Source: Sporosarcina ureae | GTDB taxonomy: Bacteria > Bacillota > Bacilli > Bacillales_A > Planococcaceae | Assembly: GCF_002101375.1 (NCBI RefSeq) | Contig: NZ_CP015207.1 | Span: forward strand, 3,054,001 to 3,118,000 | DNA: 64,000 nt | Direction: 5' to 3' | Shown: positions 38,904 through 48,160 of the stretch, piece after piece | Layout: each line of letters opens with the position of its first letter | Numbering within the stretch: the stretch's first letter is position 1 | Notes under the pieces: model-generated | What the model saw: the letters and a program-made list of their open reading frames with translations, nothing else | What the model was told of the DNA's origin: nothing | The model's database searches: none | Made by a program: the position numbers and the translations under genes

Positions 38904-40163
38904 ATGATTCAAAAATATAATTGTTCAAATGGTGTACGTATTATCCATGAAAAGATGCCACATTTACAATCCGTAGCGATCGGTGTCTGGGTGCACGCAG
39001 GTTCAGCCAATGAAACAAAAGAGCAAGAGGGAATTGCCCATTTTATTGAACATATGCTGTTTAAGGGAACAGATACACGAAGTGCACGAATGATTGCTGA
39101 GCAGTTCGATCAGATTGGAGGCGATCTGAATGCCTTTACTTCTAAAGAAATGACTTGCTATTACACTACTGTGTTAAGTCATCATGCCTCTTATGCATTG
39201 ACAGTTTTATCCGATATGTTTTTCCATTCTCAATTTAAAGAAGAAGAGATGGAAAAAGAAAAGTCTGTCATCCTGGATGAAATATCTTCTGTCGAAGATA
39301 TGCCCGATGAAGATGTTGATGAAAGATTATGGGCTGGAATGTTCCCGGAAGATGCTATTGGCAAGCCTGTAGGAGGACGAATTGAAACAATCAAGTCATT
39401 TACGAAAGAAATGGTTGAAGAATTCATGGCGAAACACTATCGCCCAGAAAATTTGGTCATTTCAATTGCAGGAAACTATGATGAACGTTTAATCAAGTTG
39501 ATCGAGGCAAACTTCGGAAGCTATCAAAGTGAAAAACAGGATGCTATTTCGATAATAGAGGAAAGAGTACCGAATTTTACGGCACAACAGATTATCAAAG
39601 TAAAAGATATTGAACAAGCCCATGTATGCTTTGGTTATCCTTCCTTGCCTTCGACTCACGAAAGGATTTATGAGTTAAGCTTATTCGATAGTATTCTCGG
39701 CGGAACGATGTCTTCTAGGTTGTTTCAGGAAGTTCGAGAAAACCGCGGTCTAGCGTATTCGGTCCACACGTATTATGCTGCGTATGAAAATGCAGGTTCC
39801 TTTGTCATTTATTGTGGGACCTCTCCTGAAAACTTTCAAGAGACGTATCGTACAATCGACCAAGTGATCGCTGAAGTGCTTCATGACGGTCTTACAGATA
39901 AAGAATTGCACAATGCCAAAGAGCAACTTAAAGGCAGTTTTGTGCTCGGTTTGGAAGGCTCTGAATCACGTATGTATAGAAATGGTCGCAATGAATTAGT
40001 GCTTGGCAAACATCAGACAATCGATGAAGTAGTAGGACAAATTGAAAACGTTGAAAAACGAAGTGTCTATCGCCTAGGTGAGCAAATTTTAACAAGTGAT
40101 CGTGCAACATCAATTATTGCGCCCAAATCAAATATTCAGCAATTAAAAAAACTACAGAACTAG
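38904..40163 (+). CDS. mlpA: M16 family zinc peptidase (MlpA/YmxG)
   Basis: A 419-residue insulinase-family peptidase with the inverted zinc motif H46-F-I-E49-H50 and downstream glutamate region EEEMEKEKSVILDEISSVED. Such proteins resemble mitochondrial processing peptidase; the B. subtilis homologue influences protease gene expression. Start ATG 38904 follows AAGGAGTGA (38890-38898), so the in-frame GTG at 38895 is part of that site. The B. subtilis neighbour ylxY is not present between pnp and this gene. Confidence 0.95.
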   Translation: MIQKYNCSNGVRIIHEKMPHLQSVAIGVWVHAGSANETKEQEGIAHFIEHMLFKGTDTRSARMIAEQFDQIGGDLNAFTSKEMTCYYTTVLSHHASYALTVLSDMFFHSQFKEEEMEKEKSVILDEISSVEDMPDEDVDERLWAGMFPEDAIGKPVGGRIETIKSFTKEMVEEFMAKHYRPENLVISIAGNYDERLIKLIEANFGSYQSEKQDAISIIEERVPNFTAQQIIKVKDIEQAHVCFGYPSLPSTHERIYELSLFDSILGGTMSSRLFQEVRENRGLAYSVHTYYAAYENAGSFVIYCGTSPENFQETYRTIDQVIAEVLHDGLTDKELHNAKEQLKGSFVLGLEGSESRMYRNGRNELVLGKHQTIDEVVGQIENVEKRSVYRLGEQILTSDRATSIIAPKSNIQQLKKLQN

Positions 40164-40221
40164 TCGACTTCCCATCTCCCATACATATGATGAAAGAGAT
40201 CTTATATAGGGGAGGACTTCC

Positions 40222-40500
40222 ATGCGATTATCAGAACTGGCACAAAAAGAGCTGATTCAAGTAGAAGAAGGTATGAGGTATGGTTTTTTGGCGGAAACAG
40301 ATTTGTTGTTCGACCGCAAAACAGGAACAATCATTGGATTTGAAATAAGGAAAAAGTTAGGGAAAACTCTTTTTAGGCAAAAAGACCAGGATATCATTGA
40401 ATATATTCCATGGCATGAAATTGTGCTGGTTGGCGAAGATCGGATCTTGTTTGGCAAAACACATGAGCTGAACAGAAAGGAAGTGGAAGTGTATGACTAA
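40222..40500 (+). CDS. ymxH: YlmC/YmxH family sporulation-associated protein (PRC-barrel-like)
   Basis: A 92-residue protein of the YlmC/YmxH family, recognisable by MRLSELAQKELIQVEEG and GFEIRKKLG...YIPWHEIVLVGEDRILF. It overlaps dpaA by 8 bp, the arrangement seen in spore formers. CATACATA at 40180-40187 in its upstream gap resembles the -10 of mother-cell sigma factors E/K, but I could not place a matching -35. The exact function is unknown. Confidence 0.9.
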   Translation: MRLSELAQKELIQVEEGMRYGFLAETDLLFDRKTGTIIGFEIRKKLGKTLFRQKDQDIIEYIPWHEIVLVGEDRILFGKTHELNRKEVEVYD

Positions 40501-41299
40501 ATGGCTTGTGGTAGGCACCGATCAACGTTTGCGTATAGCGAATGAACTATTGGTAAAATCAGGAATTGACAGTGAATATATATGTACTGATACGTTTAAT
40601 GAACAATTAAAGCAAACTCTGATTAGTACAAAGCCTGATCATCTTCTGCTTCCTTTATTGATGATGGAACAAAGCATACCTGCAGACTATTTGAAAGTAG
40701 GCTCTTCTGTTTATTCTGGTAGTACTTCAGCGGAATGGAGACAACAGCTTGTTGAGAAAGGTATTACGCATACGAATTATTTAGAAAATGAGCAATTCAT
40801 TTGGAGAAATGCACAATTAACTGCAGAAGCGTTCGTTCATGTCTTTTATGAGCATACAAAACGCCAGATTGCGGGTAAGCATTTTTACATTGCAGGATTT
40901 GGCAGAGTAGGAAAAGCGATTGCTCATACATTGCATCAACTGCAAGCTACTGTCACAATAGTTGCACGTGCTGATGAGCAATTAGCAGAAGCGGAGATAT
41001 TTGGATTTAACACACTACCGCTCAATGACTCTACAATATTCACACATGGCTACTTAGTAAACACTATTCCGGCTCCATGGCTCGATCCCAATCAAAGTGG
41101 TACTGTTCATGTTTTTGATGTCTCTTCAACACCTGGGTGCCTAAAGCATTCCAATTCCACTGAATACTATACGATACACCTCAAATTGCCCGGGAAGCAT
41201 TTTCCTGAGGATGCGGCAGCTGTATTGGTTGACGCGATTTTGAGAATAAGTATAGACGAAAGGGGAACTAAATGCTCAAAGGAAAACGAATCGGATTAG
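40493..41299 (+). CDS. dpaA: Dipicolinate synthase subunit A
   Basis: A 268-residue Rossmann-fold subunit of the enzyme that turns dihydrodipicolinate into dipicolinic acid during late sporulation. The nucleotide-binding motif FYIAGFGRVGKAIAHTL lies near residues 131-147, followed by a C-terminal lobe. Dipicolinate with calcium gives the spore core its dryness and heat resistance, so the gene marks an endospore former. It overlaps ymxH by 8 bp and dpaB by 28 bp. Confidence 0.95.
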   Translation: MTKWLVVGTDQRLRIANELLVKSGIDSEYICTDTFNEQLKQTLISTKPDHLLLPLLMMEQSIPADYLKVGSSVYSGSTSAEWRQQLVEKGITHTNYLENEQFIWRNAQLTAEAFVHVFYEHTKRQIAGKHFYIAGFGRVGKAIAHTLHQLQATVTIVARADEQLAEAEIFGFNTLPLNDSTIFTHGYLVNTIPAPWLDPNQSGTVHVFDVSSTPGCLKHSNSTEYYTIHLKLPGKHFPEDAAAVLVDAILRISIDERGTKCSKENESD

Positions 41300-41862
41300 G
41301 CATCACTGCTTCACATTGCACATACGACCAATTGCTTCCTATGATCGCTTCGTTGCAAAAAGAAGGAGCGATTGTCGTTCCAATTATTACACATTCAGTT
41401 CTTCATGCTGCAACGCGTTTTGGTACAGGTGAAGAGTGGATTAAACGAATAGAAGAAGCGACAGGCGAGAAAGTAGTGGCAAGTATTGTTGAAGCGGAAC
41501 CATTCGGCCCATCCAATCCGCTTGATTGCATGGTAATTTCACCGCTTACAGGTAATTCCATGAGTAGGTTCGCTAATGCAGCCACTGATTCACCTGTTTT
41601 AATGGCGGCTAAAGCAACATTGCGTAATGGTAAACCGGTTGTACTTGGTATTTCTACAAATGACGCACTAGGACTTAACGGAATGAATCTCATGAAGTTA
41701 TTGAATATGAAACACGTCTTTTTTATTCCATTTGGTCAAGATGATTGCATAAAAAAACCGAACTCCTTAATTTCTGATTTCTCATTATTACCCGCTACTG
41801 TTGCATCTGCGATAGATAGTAAACAATTACAGCCGTTACTAATAATTCATAATAATGCATGA
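41272..41862 (+). CDS. dpaB: Dipicolinate synthase subunit B
   Basis: A 196-residue flavoprotein-like subunit (related to the phosphopantothenoylcysteine decarboxylase fold) with LGITASHCTYDQLLPMI at the N-terminus, ISPLTGNSMSRFANAATDSPVLMAAKATLRN in the middle and VFFIPFGQDD near the end. It pairs with DpaA. The ATG follows AAAGGGG and lies inside the dpaA 3' end. A promoter for asd follows. Confidence 0.95.
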   Translation: MLKGKRIGLGITASHCTYDQLLPMIASLQKEGAIVVPIITHSVLHAATRFGTGEEWIKRIEEATGEKVVASIVEAEPFGPSNPLDCMVISPLTGNSMSRFANAATDSPVLMAAKATLRNGKPVVLGISTNDALGLNGMNLMKLLNMKHVFFIPFGQDDCIKKPNSLISDFSLLPATVASAIDSKQLQPLLIIHNNA

Positions 41863-41869
41863 AAATAGA

Positions 41870-41898
41870 TTTTTAAATTCTGCAACATATGTTATAAT
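41870..41898 (+). promoter_or_regulatory. Promoter of asd
   Basis: A perfect -10 TATAAT at 41893-41898 with an extended TGT (41890-41892); the -35 (TTTTTA at 41870-41875, spacer 17) is poor. It separates vegetative asd/dapA transcription from the sporulation genes upstream. Confidence 0.7.
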
Positions 41899-41901
41899 TC
41901 G

Positions 41902-41967
41902 TTCAATAACAATTAACGAGACGAGGACTTTACAATCGGTCCTCATGATTGCTTGTTAATAATTGAA
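41902..41967 (+). promoter_or_regulatory. Folded leader of asd
   Basis: Nested pairing is possible: TTCAAT (41902-41907) with ATTGAA (41962-41967), ATTAAC (41912-41917) with GTTAAT (41955-41960), and GAGGAC (41923-41928) with GTCCTC (41939-41944). The last arm runs into the ribosome-binding site AAAGGAAG. It is too short for a lysine riboswitch and has no terminator T-run. Confidence 0.45.
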
Positions 41968-41979
41968 AGGAAGATATAG

Positions 41980-43005
41980 ATGAAGAATGTTACTGTTGCA
42001 ATTGTCGGCGCGACCGGAGCGGTAGGTACGAAAATACTTGAGAAGTTAGTGGAGCGTAATTTCCCTGCCACTTCCATTAAGTTACTTGCATCCAAACGTT
42101 CCGCGGGCAATGAAATCATAGCGGGTGGAAAAACGTACATTGTACAAGAAACGACTCCGGAAGCTTTTGAAGGTATCGACATTGCATTCTTTAGTGCAGG
42201 TGGGAGTATTTCCGAGAAGTTTGCACACGATGCAGTGAAAAGCGGAGCGGTTGTAATTGATAACACAAGTGCATTCCGCATGGACCCTAATACACCACTT
42301 GTCGTTCCAGAAGTGAATCCACAAGAGTTGAAAAACCATTCAGGAATCATTGCAAATCCAAATTGTTCTACTATTCAGATGGTAGCAGCGCTTAAGCCGA
42401 TTAAAGACCAATATGGACTGAGCAAGCTAATCGTATCTACTTATCAGGCAGTTTCAGGTGCCGGTGTGGAAGCGATTGATGAATTAGCGGAACAAAGCAA
42501 GAAATTCACGGATCGTAGTGAAATACAAGCAGAAGTATTACCTTCCGCTTCTGCAAAACGTCATTATCCGATCGCATTCAATGCGATTCCACAAATTGAT
42601 TCATTTGATGAGTCGGGCTATACATTGGAAGAACTGAAAATGATCAATGAAACAAAGAAAATATTCGGCGATCAAAACATGGCGGTAGCAGCGACATGTG
42701 TCAGATTACCAGTTGTATCTGGACATTCAGAATCGGTCTACATTGAAATTGACCAAGACAACGTCACAGTTAAAGATATCCAGTCATTGATGAGAAATGC
42801 GGAAGGAATTGTCTTGCAGGATGATCCGGCTTCACAACTCTATCCTATGCCACTTTATGCAGAAGATAAAGATGAAGTGTTTGTAGGAAGGATCCGTAAA
42901 GATTTAGATAACCCAAAAGGATTCCACCTCTGGATTGTATCGGATAACTTATTAAAAGGTGCTGCATTGAATTCAGTGCAAATCGCCGAGGCGCTTATCA
43001 AATAA
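41980..43005 (+). CDS. asd: Aspartate-semialdehyde dehydrogenase
   Basis: A 341-residue enzyme of the aspartate pathway that reduces aspartyl phosphate to the semialdehyde with NADPH. The N-terminal nucleotide motif is VGATGAVGTKIL, the catalytic Cys (about 129) lies in NPNCSTIQMVAAL, and RLPVVSGHSESVYIE is typical. Its product feeds DapA next door and then peptidoglycan, lysine and dipicolinate. The aspartokinase gene dapG, usually between asd and dapA in B. subtilis, is absent. Confidence 0.98.
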   Translation: MKNVTVAIVGATGAVGTKILEKLVERNFPATSIKLLASKRSAGNEIIAGGKTYIVQETTPEAFEGIDIAFFSAGGSISEKFAHDAVKSGAVVIDNTSAFRMDPNTPLVVPEVNPQELKNHSGIIANPNCSTIQMVAALKPIKDQYGLSKLIVSTYQAVSGAGVEAIDELAEQSKKFTDRSEIQAEVLPSASAKRHYPIAFNAIPQIDSFDESGYTLEELKMINETKKIFGDQNMAVAATCVRLPVVSGHSESVYIEIDQDNVTVKDIQSLMRNAEGIVLQDDPASQLYPMPLYAEDKDEVFVGRIRKDLDNPKGFHLWIVSDNLLKGAALNSVQIAEALIK

Positions 43006-43051
43006 ATTAGTTTAGTAGAATGAAGAATGATAACGAAAAGGAATGATCAAT

Positions 43052-43942
43052 GTGCAACTTGGAAATGTAGGGACAGCAATGGTCACTCCTTTTTCTCCTG
43101 ACGGTACGATTGATTACGCCCAGACAACAAGCTTGCTTGAGCATTTGATCGCAAATGGGACAGATTCTGTCATCGTCAGCGGTACGACGGGTGAATCCCC
43201 AACGTTAACTAGTACGGAGAAGAAGGAATTACTGGACTTTGTAGTAAAGGTTGTGAATAAGCGTATTCCTGTGATTGCAGGCACAGGGACAAACAATACC
43301 GCTGAATCCATAGAGCTGACTAAGGCTGCTGAGCAATCAGGGGCTGACGGAATCATGCTTGTGACACCTTACTATAATAAGCCAGACCAAAAAGGTATGT
43401 ATGCACACTTTTCAAAAATTGCTAACGCCACAACATTGCCTGTATTGCTATATAATATTCCGAGTCGTTCCATTGTCAACTTGCTTCCTGAAACCGTTAT
43501 TGCATTATCGAAAATTGATAATATTAAAGCGATTAAAGAAGCGAGTGGAAATTTGGAGCAGATGGCAGAAATCATTGAAGGAACAGCGGAAGATTTTGAA
43601 GTGTACAGTGGAGATGATGGATTGACTCTGCCATTGCTTGCAATTGGCGGTAGAGGCATTATTTCAGTTTCTGCGCACATCGTAGGCAATGAAATGCAAA
43701 AAATGATTCAAGCTTTCCAAAATGGCAACATAAAAGAAGCTGCTGATCTTCACCGTTCATTATTACCGGTATTTAGAGCATTGTTCTCGACACCGAATCC
43801 TGTGCCCGTGAAATATGCGCTAGAAAAAGCAGGGGTACCAACAGGTGGCGTTCGTTTACCACTTGTGAAAATGGATGAAAAAGAAGCTGCGATAATTGAT
43901 GAAACGCTTGAAAAATTTGAAAAAAGAACACGGATTCTGTAA
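43052..43942 (+). CDS. dapA: 4-hydroxy-tetrahydrodipicolinate synthase
   Basis: A 296-residue TIM-barrel aldolase that condenses pyruvate with aspartate semialdehyde. GTTGESPTL, the TPYYNKP loop and the Schiff-base Lys (about 162) in AIKEASGN are all present. Start GTG 43052 follows AAAAGGA (43036-43042) with a 9-base gap and gives the family N-terminus QLGNVGTAMVTPF; ATG 43043 would be nearly adjacent to the ribosome-binding site. Only 46 bases separate it from asd. Confidence 0.97.
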   Translation: MQLGNVGTAMVTPFSPDGTIDYAQTTSLLEHLIANGTDSVIVSGTTGESPTLTSTEKKELLDFVVKVVNKRIPVIAGTGTNNTAESIELTKAAEQSGADGIMLVTPYYNKPDQKGMYAHFSKIANATTLPVLLYNIPSRSIVNLLPETVIALSKIDNIKAIKEASGNLEQMAEIIEGTAEDFEVYSGDDGLTLPLLAIGGRGIISVSAHIVGNEMQKMIQAFQNGNIKEAADLHRSLLPVFRALFSTPNPVPVKYALEKAGVPTGGVRLPLVKMDEKEAAIIDETLEKFEKRTRIL

Positions 43943-43947
43943 TAAAC

Positions 43948-43977
43948 AAAAGCCGGACGACCATTCCGGCTTTTTTT
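43948..43977 (+). terminator. Intrinsic terminator after dapA
   Basis: AAAAGCCGGA (43948-43957) pairs with TCCGGCTTTT (43965-43974), followed by TTT. Confidence 0.92.
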
Positions 43978-43979
43978 GT

Positions 43980-44009
43980 TTGTACTGAACGCCTACTATC
44001 TCGTATAAT
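43980..44009 (+). promoter_or_regulatory. Promoter of rnjB
   Basis: A perfect TATAAT at 44004-44009, preceded at 18 bases by TTGTAC (43980-43985), directly after the dapA terminator. Confidence 0.65.
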
Positions 44010-44055
44010 GGAGTTTAGTCGTTGTGGGCGGGAATAGAATATAGGAGGAAACAAT

Positions 44056-45723
44056 GTGACGAAAATACAAAATGAATTAATTAGAGTGATTCCACTAGGT
44101 GGAGTAGGAGAAGTCGGGAAGTCCATGTACGTCGTTGAAATTGACGATGAACTATTTATTATGGATTCCGGATTAATGTTCCCTGAAACGGAAATGCTAG
44201 GTATTGACTTCGTAATACCTGATATGACCTATCTGGAAGAAAATAAAGATCGGGTCAAAGGAATCTTTTTAACGCACGGCCACGAGGATGCAATTGGTTC
44301 TATTGCGTACCTATTACAGAAAGTACAAGCTCCTGTCTACGGTACAAAGTTGACATTAGCGTTAGCGAAAGAACATTTGAAGAAAATGCCAGCACCATCT
44401 AATGTTCGCTTCTTTGAAGTGACAAGCAAGAGCCGCATGAACTTCAAACGCACGCATGTAACATTCTTTTACACGACTCACAGTATCCCGGACTCTCTAG
44501 GGATTGTCTTCCACACAAGTGAAGGTGCAATCGTCAATACAGGTGAGTTTAAATTTGACCAAGCAGCAAAAGGCAAATATCGCCCTGATTTTGCGAAAAT
44601 GGCTACACTTGGTGAAGAAGGCGTCTTTATCTTGATGTCCGATTCTACAGAAGCAGAGCGTCCGGGGTATACAACATCCGAGTCTGTAATTGAAAAACGT
44701 CTTTTTAAAACTTTCCACGAAGCACAAGGAAGAATATTAGTAGCCTTGTATGCATCAAACTTCATACGTATTCAGCAAGTACTAGATCAGGCAGCAGCTC
44801 AGAAAAAGAAAGTTGCAGTTGTTGGTAAAAGTTTAGAGAGCTACTTTGAAGTCGGATTAAAACTAGGCTATTTACAAGTGGAAGAAGATATTGTAATTCC
44901 AGTAAAAGACATGGAGCGTTATGATGATCAGGACATCGTAATTATTGTTACGGGTAACCAAGGCGAGCCACTAGAAGCGTTGGAGAAAATTGTCCGTAAA
45001 CATCATAGAGAAATTAATATCAAAAGTTCAGATACGGTATTGATTACATTCACGCCATCTCCTGTTATGGAAACTTCCATGTACAAGATGATGAATGAAT
45101 TAGCAAAGGCTGGCGCGACTGTACTGACGTCCACACGGAATGTACACGTCTCCGGTCACGGTTCCGCTGAAGATTTGAAAATGATGTTAAACTTGATGCA
45201 ACCTAAATATTTTATTCCGATACAAGGGGAATATCGTATGCTGATTGCACACTCCAAGCTAGCTCAAGAAATTGGCCTGCCTAAAAACCGTATCTTCATT
45301 GCGGATAAAGGCGACATTGTTGAATTCAAGAATGAAAAGCTTCGTATGGCGGGTAGAGTACAAGCTGGTAACGTCTTGATCGATGGTATTGGTGTAGGTG
45401 ATGTAGGAAACATCGTGTTGCGTGACCGTAAGCTATTATCGCAAGATGGGATCTTTACAGTCGTTGTGACATTGAACAGAAAGCAAAAACGAATCGCTGC
45501 AGGCCCTGAAGTCGTCTCAAGAGGTTTTGTCTATGTACGCGAATCAGAGGAATTATTTGAAGAAGCGACAAAGCTGATTACTAAAATTGTCGAAAAGTAT
45601 GTGAATAAAGAAACATTTGAATGGACAAACATTAAACAAGAGATCCGTGAGACATTGAGTTCGTATTTATATCAGCAAACAAAACGTCGCCCTATGATTA
45701 TCCCAATCATCATGGAATACTGA
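44056..45723 (+). CDS. rnjB: Ribonuclease J2
   Basis: A 555-residue beta-CASP metallo-beta-lactamase RNase. The first zinc motif reads H74-G-H76-E-D78-A79, lacking the second histidine of the catalytically strong RNase J1 (HGHEDH), which is the mark of J2. It probably acts mainly as a partner of RNase J1 in a complex. The start is GTG 44056 behind AGGAGG (44043-44048). In B. subtilis tepA follows; here spoIIIE does. Confidence 0.95.
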   Translation: MTKIQNELIRVIPLGGVGEVGKSMYVVEIDDELFIMDSGLMFPETEMLGIDFVIPDMTYLEENKDRVKGIFLTHGHEDAIGSIAYLLQKVQAPVYGTKLTLALAKEHLKKMPAPSNVRFFEVTSKSRMNFKRTHVTFFYTTHSIPDSLGIVFHTSEGAIVNTGEFKFDQAAKGKYRPDFAKMATLGEEGVFILMSDSTEAERPGYTTSESVIEKRLFKTFHEAQGRILVALYASNFIRIQQVLDQAAAQKKKVAVVGKSLESYFEVGLKLGYLQVEEDIVIPVKDMERYDDQDIVIIVTGNQGEPLEALEKIVRKHHREINIKSSDTVLITFTPSPVMETSMYKMMNELAKAGATVLTSTRNVHVSGHGSAEDLKMMLNLMQPKYFIPIQGEYRMLIAHSKLAQEIGLPKNRIFIADKGDIVEFKNEKLRMAGRVQAGNVLIDGIGVGDVGNIVLRDRKLLSQDGIFTVVVTLNRKQKRIAAGPEVVSRGFVYVRESEELFEEATKLITKIVEKYVNKETFEWTNIKQEIRETLSSYLYQQTKRRPMIIPIIMEY

Positions 45724-45758
45724 TCCAAACTGTTTGTTGACTAATTAAAGAACAATTG

Positions 45759-45793
45759 GATTTCCATGCCTTTATGGCTGGAAATCTTTTTTT
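45759..45793 (+). terminator. Intrinsic terminator after rnjB
   Basis: GATTTCCA (45759-45766) pairs with TGGAAATC (45779-45786), capped by GCC/GGC around TTTAT, then a T-run to 45793. Confidence 0.88.
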
Positions 45794-45811
45794 CAGAAAG
45801 GGGGTTGGCAA

Positions 45812-48160
45812 ATGGCGAAGAAACGTGCTAAAAAGAGAGCACCAGCGAAGAAAAGACAACAGAAAAAACAGCAAAGTCAAATGCAACCACTCTGGTTTGA
45901 AATTTTAGGTGTCGTCTTAATCGGTATCGCAATTATCATGATCTTTGAATTCGGTGTCATCGGTCGAGGTTTATCGGCTTTCTCCCGATTCTTATTGGGC
46001 AATTGGTATGTTGCATTGCCATTTTTGATTATTGTACAAGCGTTGATATTCATGATCAAGAGACAAATAGGGGGATATAAGCACCGAATTGTCATCGGTT
46101 GTTTATTCATCTTAAGTAGTATGCTGTTGTTCAGTCATGTTCATTTATTTCAGACATTGTATGAAAGCAAAGTTCTGATGTCAAATTCTGCACTTAAGGA
46201 AACGTGGAAAGTTCTCATCACCAATGATGGTATACATGACCAAACAGGGACGCTGGGTGGCGGTATGTTGGGCGCTGTGCTGTTCGCGATGTTTTATTCA
46301 CTAGTTGATTCATCAGGCGCTACAGTGGCCGGTGTGCTGTTACTGCTCATTGGTATCATTTTGTTGACGGGAAAGGCTTTGATTCCGTTTCTGGTCGAAC
46401 AAACACCTATCTTGATGAATGCTATTAAGAAAAAGTGGGCAGCGAGAGAAAAGAAATCAGTCAAGTCACTTGAAGAAAAACGTAAAGAAAGTGCGCGCGG
46501 TAATAGAAAGACTAAGCCGAAGGCGAAGCCGGCAGACACTTCTGAAATGGAAGCAGTACATGATTATCCAGAACCGGCCAGTGAACCGATTATCTCTAGC
46601 TTCACGGCGAAAATCGAACAGGCTGCACAACCAGAAATTGTACAAGAAAAACAGTCGATAGATAAAGTGGACACTACACTTGATCCTAAAGATCCTGCGG
46701 TTGATTATCCTGTAATGGGTGGAGAGCAAGAAAACGAATCGTATATTCTACCTTCGCCCAATTTATTGGAACCGCCTGTAGCCAGTGATCAGTCTGGAGA
46801 ATATGATTTAATTCAAGCAAACGCCAAAAAACTAGAGAAAACGTTCCTAAGCTTTGGGGTCAAAGCACGAGTGACACAAGTGCATTTAGGACCAGCTGTC
46901 ACTAAATATGAAATCCTGCCTGATACCGGTGTGAAAGTAAGTCGCATTGTTAGTTTGGCGGATGATATTGCATTGGCATTGGCAGCTAGCGGAATTCGTA
47001 TTGAAGCACCAATTCCTGGTAAATCGGCAGTTGGAATAGAAGTGCCAAACAATGCAGTGGCGATGGTAAGTTTACGTGAAGTGCTGGAATCTAAGGAAAA
47101 TAATCCCCCCGAGTCCAAGTTGCTAGTAGGTTTAGGTCGTGATGTGACAGGACAAGCCATGATGACAGAACTTAATAAAATGCCTCACGTATTGATTGCG
47201 GGTGCTACGGGAAGCGGTAAAAGTGTCTGTGTCAACGGTATCATTATGAGTATCATCATGCGGGCGAAACCACATGAAGTGAAAATGATGATGATCGATC
47301 CCAAAATGGTAGAGTTGAATGTTTTCAATGGTATCCCACATTTATTGGCGCCTGTTGTTACGGATCCTAGGAAAGCGGCGCAAGCATTGCAACGAGTTGT
47401 CTCTGAAATGGAGCGCAGATATGAGTTATTTTCCCATACTGGCACACGAAATATAGAAGGGTATAATAACCATATTGAACAATGGAATGAAGAGCACGAT
47501 GAGAAACATCCGCGGATGCCGTATATTGTTGTGATCGTCGATGAGTTGGCAGACTTAATGATGGTCGCGTCAAGTGACGTAGAGGATTCCATTACACGTC
47601 TCGCACAGATGGCGAGAGCTGCTGGTATTCATTTAATCATCGCCACTCAGCGTCCAAGTGTGGATGTTATTACGGGTATCATCAAAGCAAATATCCCTTC
47701 TCGAATTGCGTTTGCTGTATCTTCAGCAATCGACTCGCGGACTATTCTGGACGGTAGCGGTGCAGAGAAGTTGTTGGGGCGAGGAGATATGTTATTCCTG
47801 CCTGCTGGTGCTTCAAAACCTACACGTATACAAGGCGCATTTGTCTCAGATGAAGAGGTGGAAGCGGTAGTGAATTTCGTTATCGAACAACAAAAAGCTC
47901 AGTATCAGGAAGAGATGATTCCGACTGAAGTGGAAGTATTAGCTCCGCATGAAGAAACCGATGATTTATATGATGAAGCAGTACAAATGGTAGTAGAAAT
48001 GCAAACCGCGTCCGTTTCAATGATTCAGAGGCGTTTCCGAGTTGGATATGCTAGAGCTGCACGTATAGTGGATCAAATGGAAGCACGTGGTGTGGTTGGA
48101 CCCCCTGAAGGTAGTAAGCCAAGACAGGTATTACTCAATAAGTCAGAGCTGGAAATGTAA
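45812..48160 (+). CDS. spoIIIE: DNA translocase SpoIIIE (FtsK family)
   Basis: A 782-residue septal DNA pump. A very basic N-terminal tail is followed by about four membrane helices (between roughly 28 and 195), a charged linker (about 205-330), and the FtsK motor with Walker [12 protein letters not shown] near 464 and Walker [16 protein letters not shown]-terminal gamma winged-helix domain (from about 715) reads DNA orientation. The membrane helices favour SpoIIIE over the soluble paralogue SftA. It moves the chromosome into the forespore. Confidence 0.97.
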   Translation: MAKKRAKKRAPAKKRQQKKQQSQMQPLWFEILGVVLIGIAIIMIFEFGVIGRGLSAFSRFLLGNWYVALPFLIIVQALIFMIKRQIGGYKHRIVIGCLFILSSMLLFSHVHLFQTLYESKVLMSNSALKETWKVLITNDGIHDQTGTLGGGMLGAVLFAMFYSLVDSSGATVAGVLLLLIGIILLTGKALIPFLVEQTPILMNAIKKKWAAREKKSVKSLEEKRKESARGNRKTKPKAKPADTSEMEAVHDYPEPASEPIISSFTAKIEQAAQPEIVQEKQSIDKVDTTLDPKDPAVDYPVMGGEQENESYILPSPNLLEPPVASDQSGEYDLIQANAKKLEKTFLSFGVKARVTQVHLGPAVTKYEILPDTGVKVSRIVSLADDIALALAASGIRIEAPIPGKSAVGIEVPNNAVAMVSLREVLESKENNPPESKLLVGLGRDVTGQAMMTELNKMPHVLIAGATGSGKSVCVNGIIMSIIMRAKPHEVKMMMIDPKMVELNVFNGIPHLLAPVVTDPRKAAQALQRVVSEMERRYELFSHTGTRNIEGYNNHIEQWNEEHDEKHPRMPYIVVIVDELADLMMVASSDVEDSITRLAQMARAAGIHLIIATQRPSVDVITGIIKANIPSRIAFAVSSAIDSRTILDGSGAEKLLGRGDMLFLPAGASKPTRIQGAFVSDEEVEAVVNFVIEQQKAQYQEEMIPTEVEVLAPHEETDDLYDEAVQMVVEMQTASVSMIQRRFRVGYARAARIVDQMEARGVVGPPEGSKPRQVLLNKSELEM

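Noticed and set aside
41863-41979. Lysine riboswitch upstream of asd
   Set aside because: The leader is about 75 bases, far shorter than the roughly 170-base aptamer, and conserved internal loops are missing.
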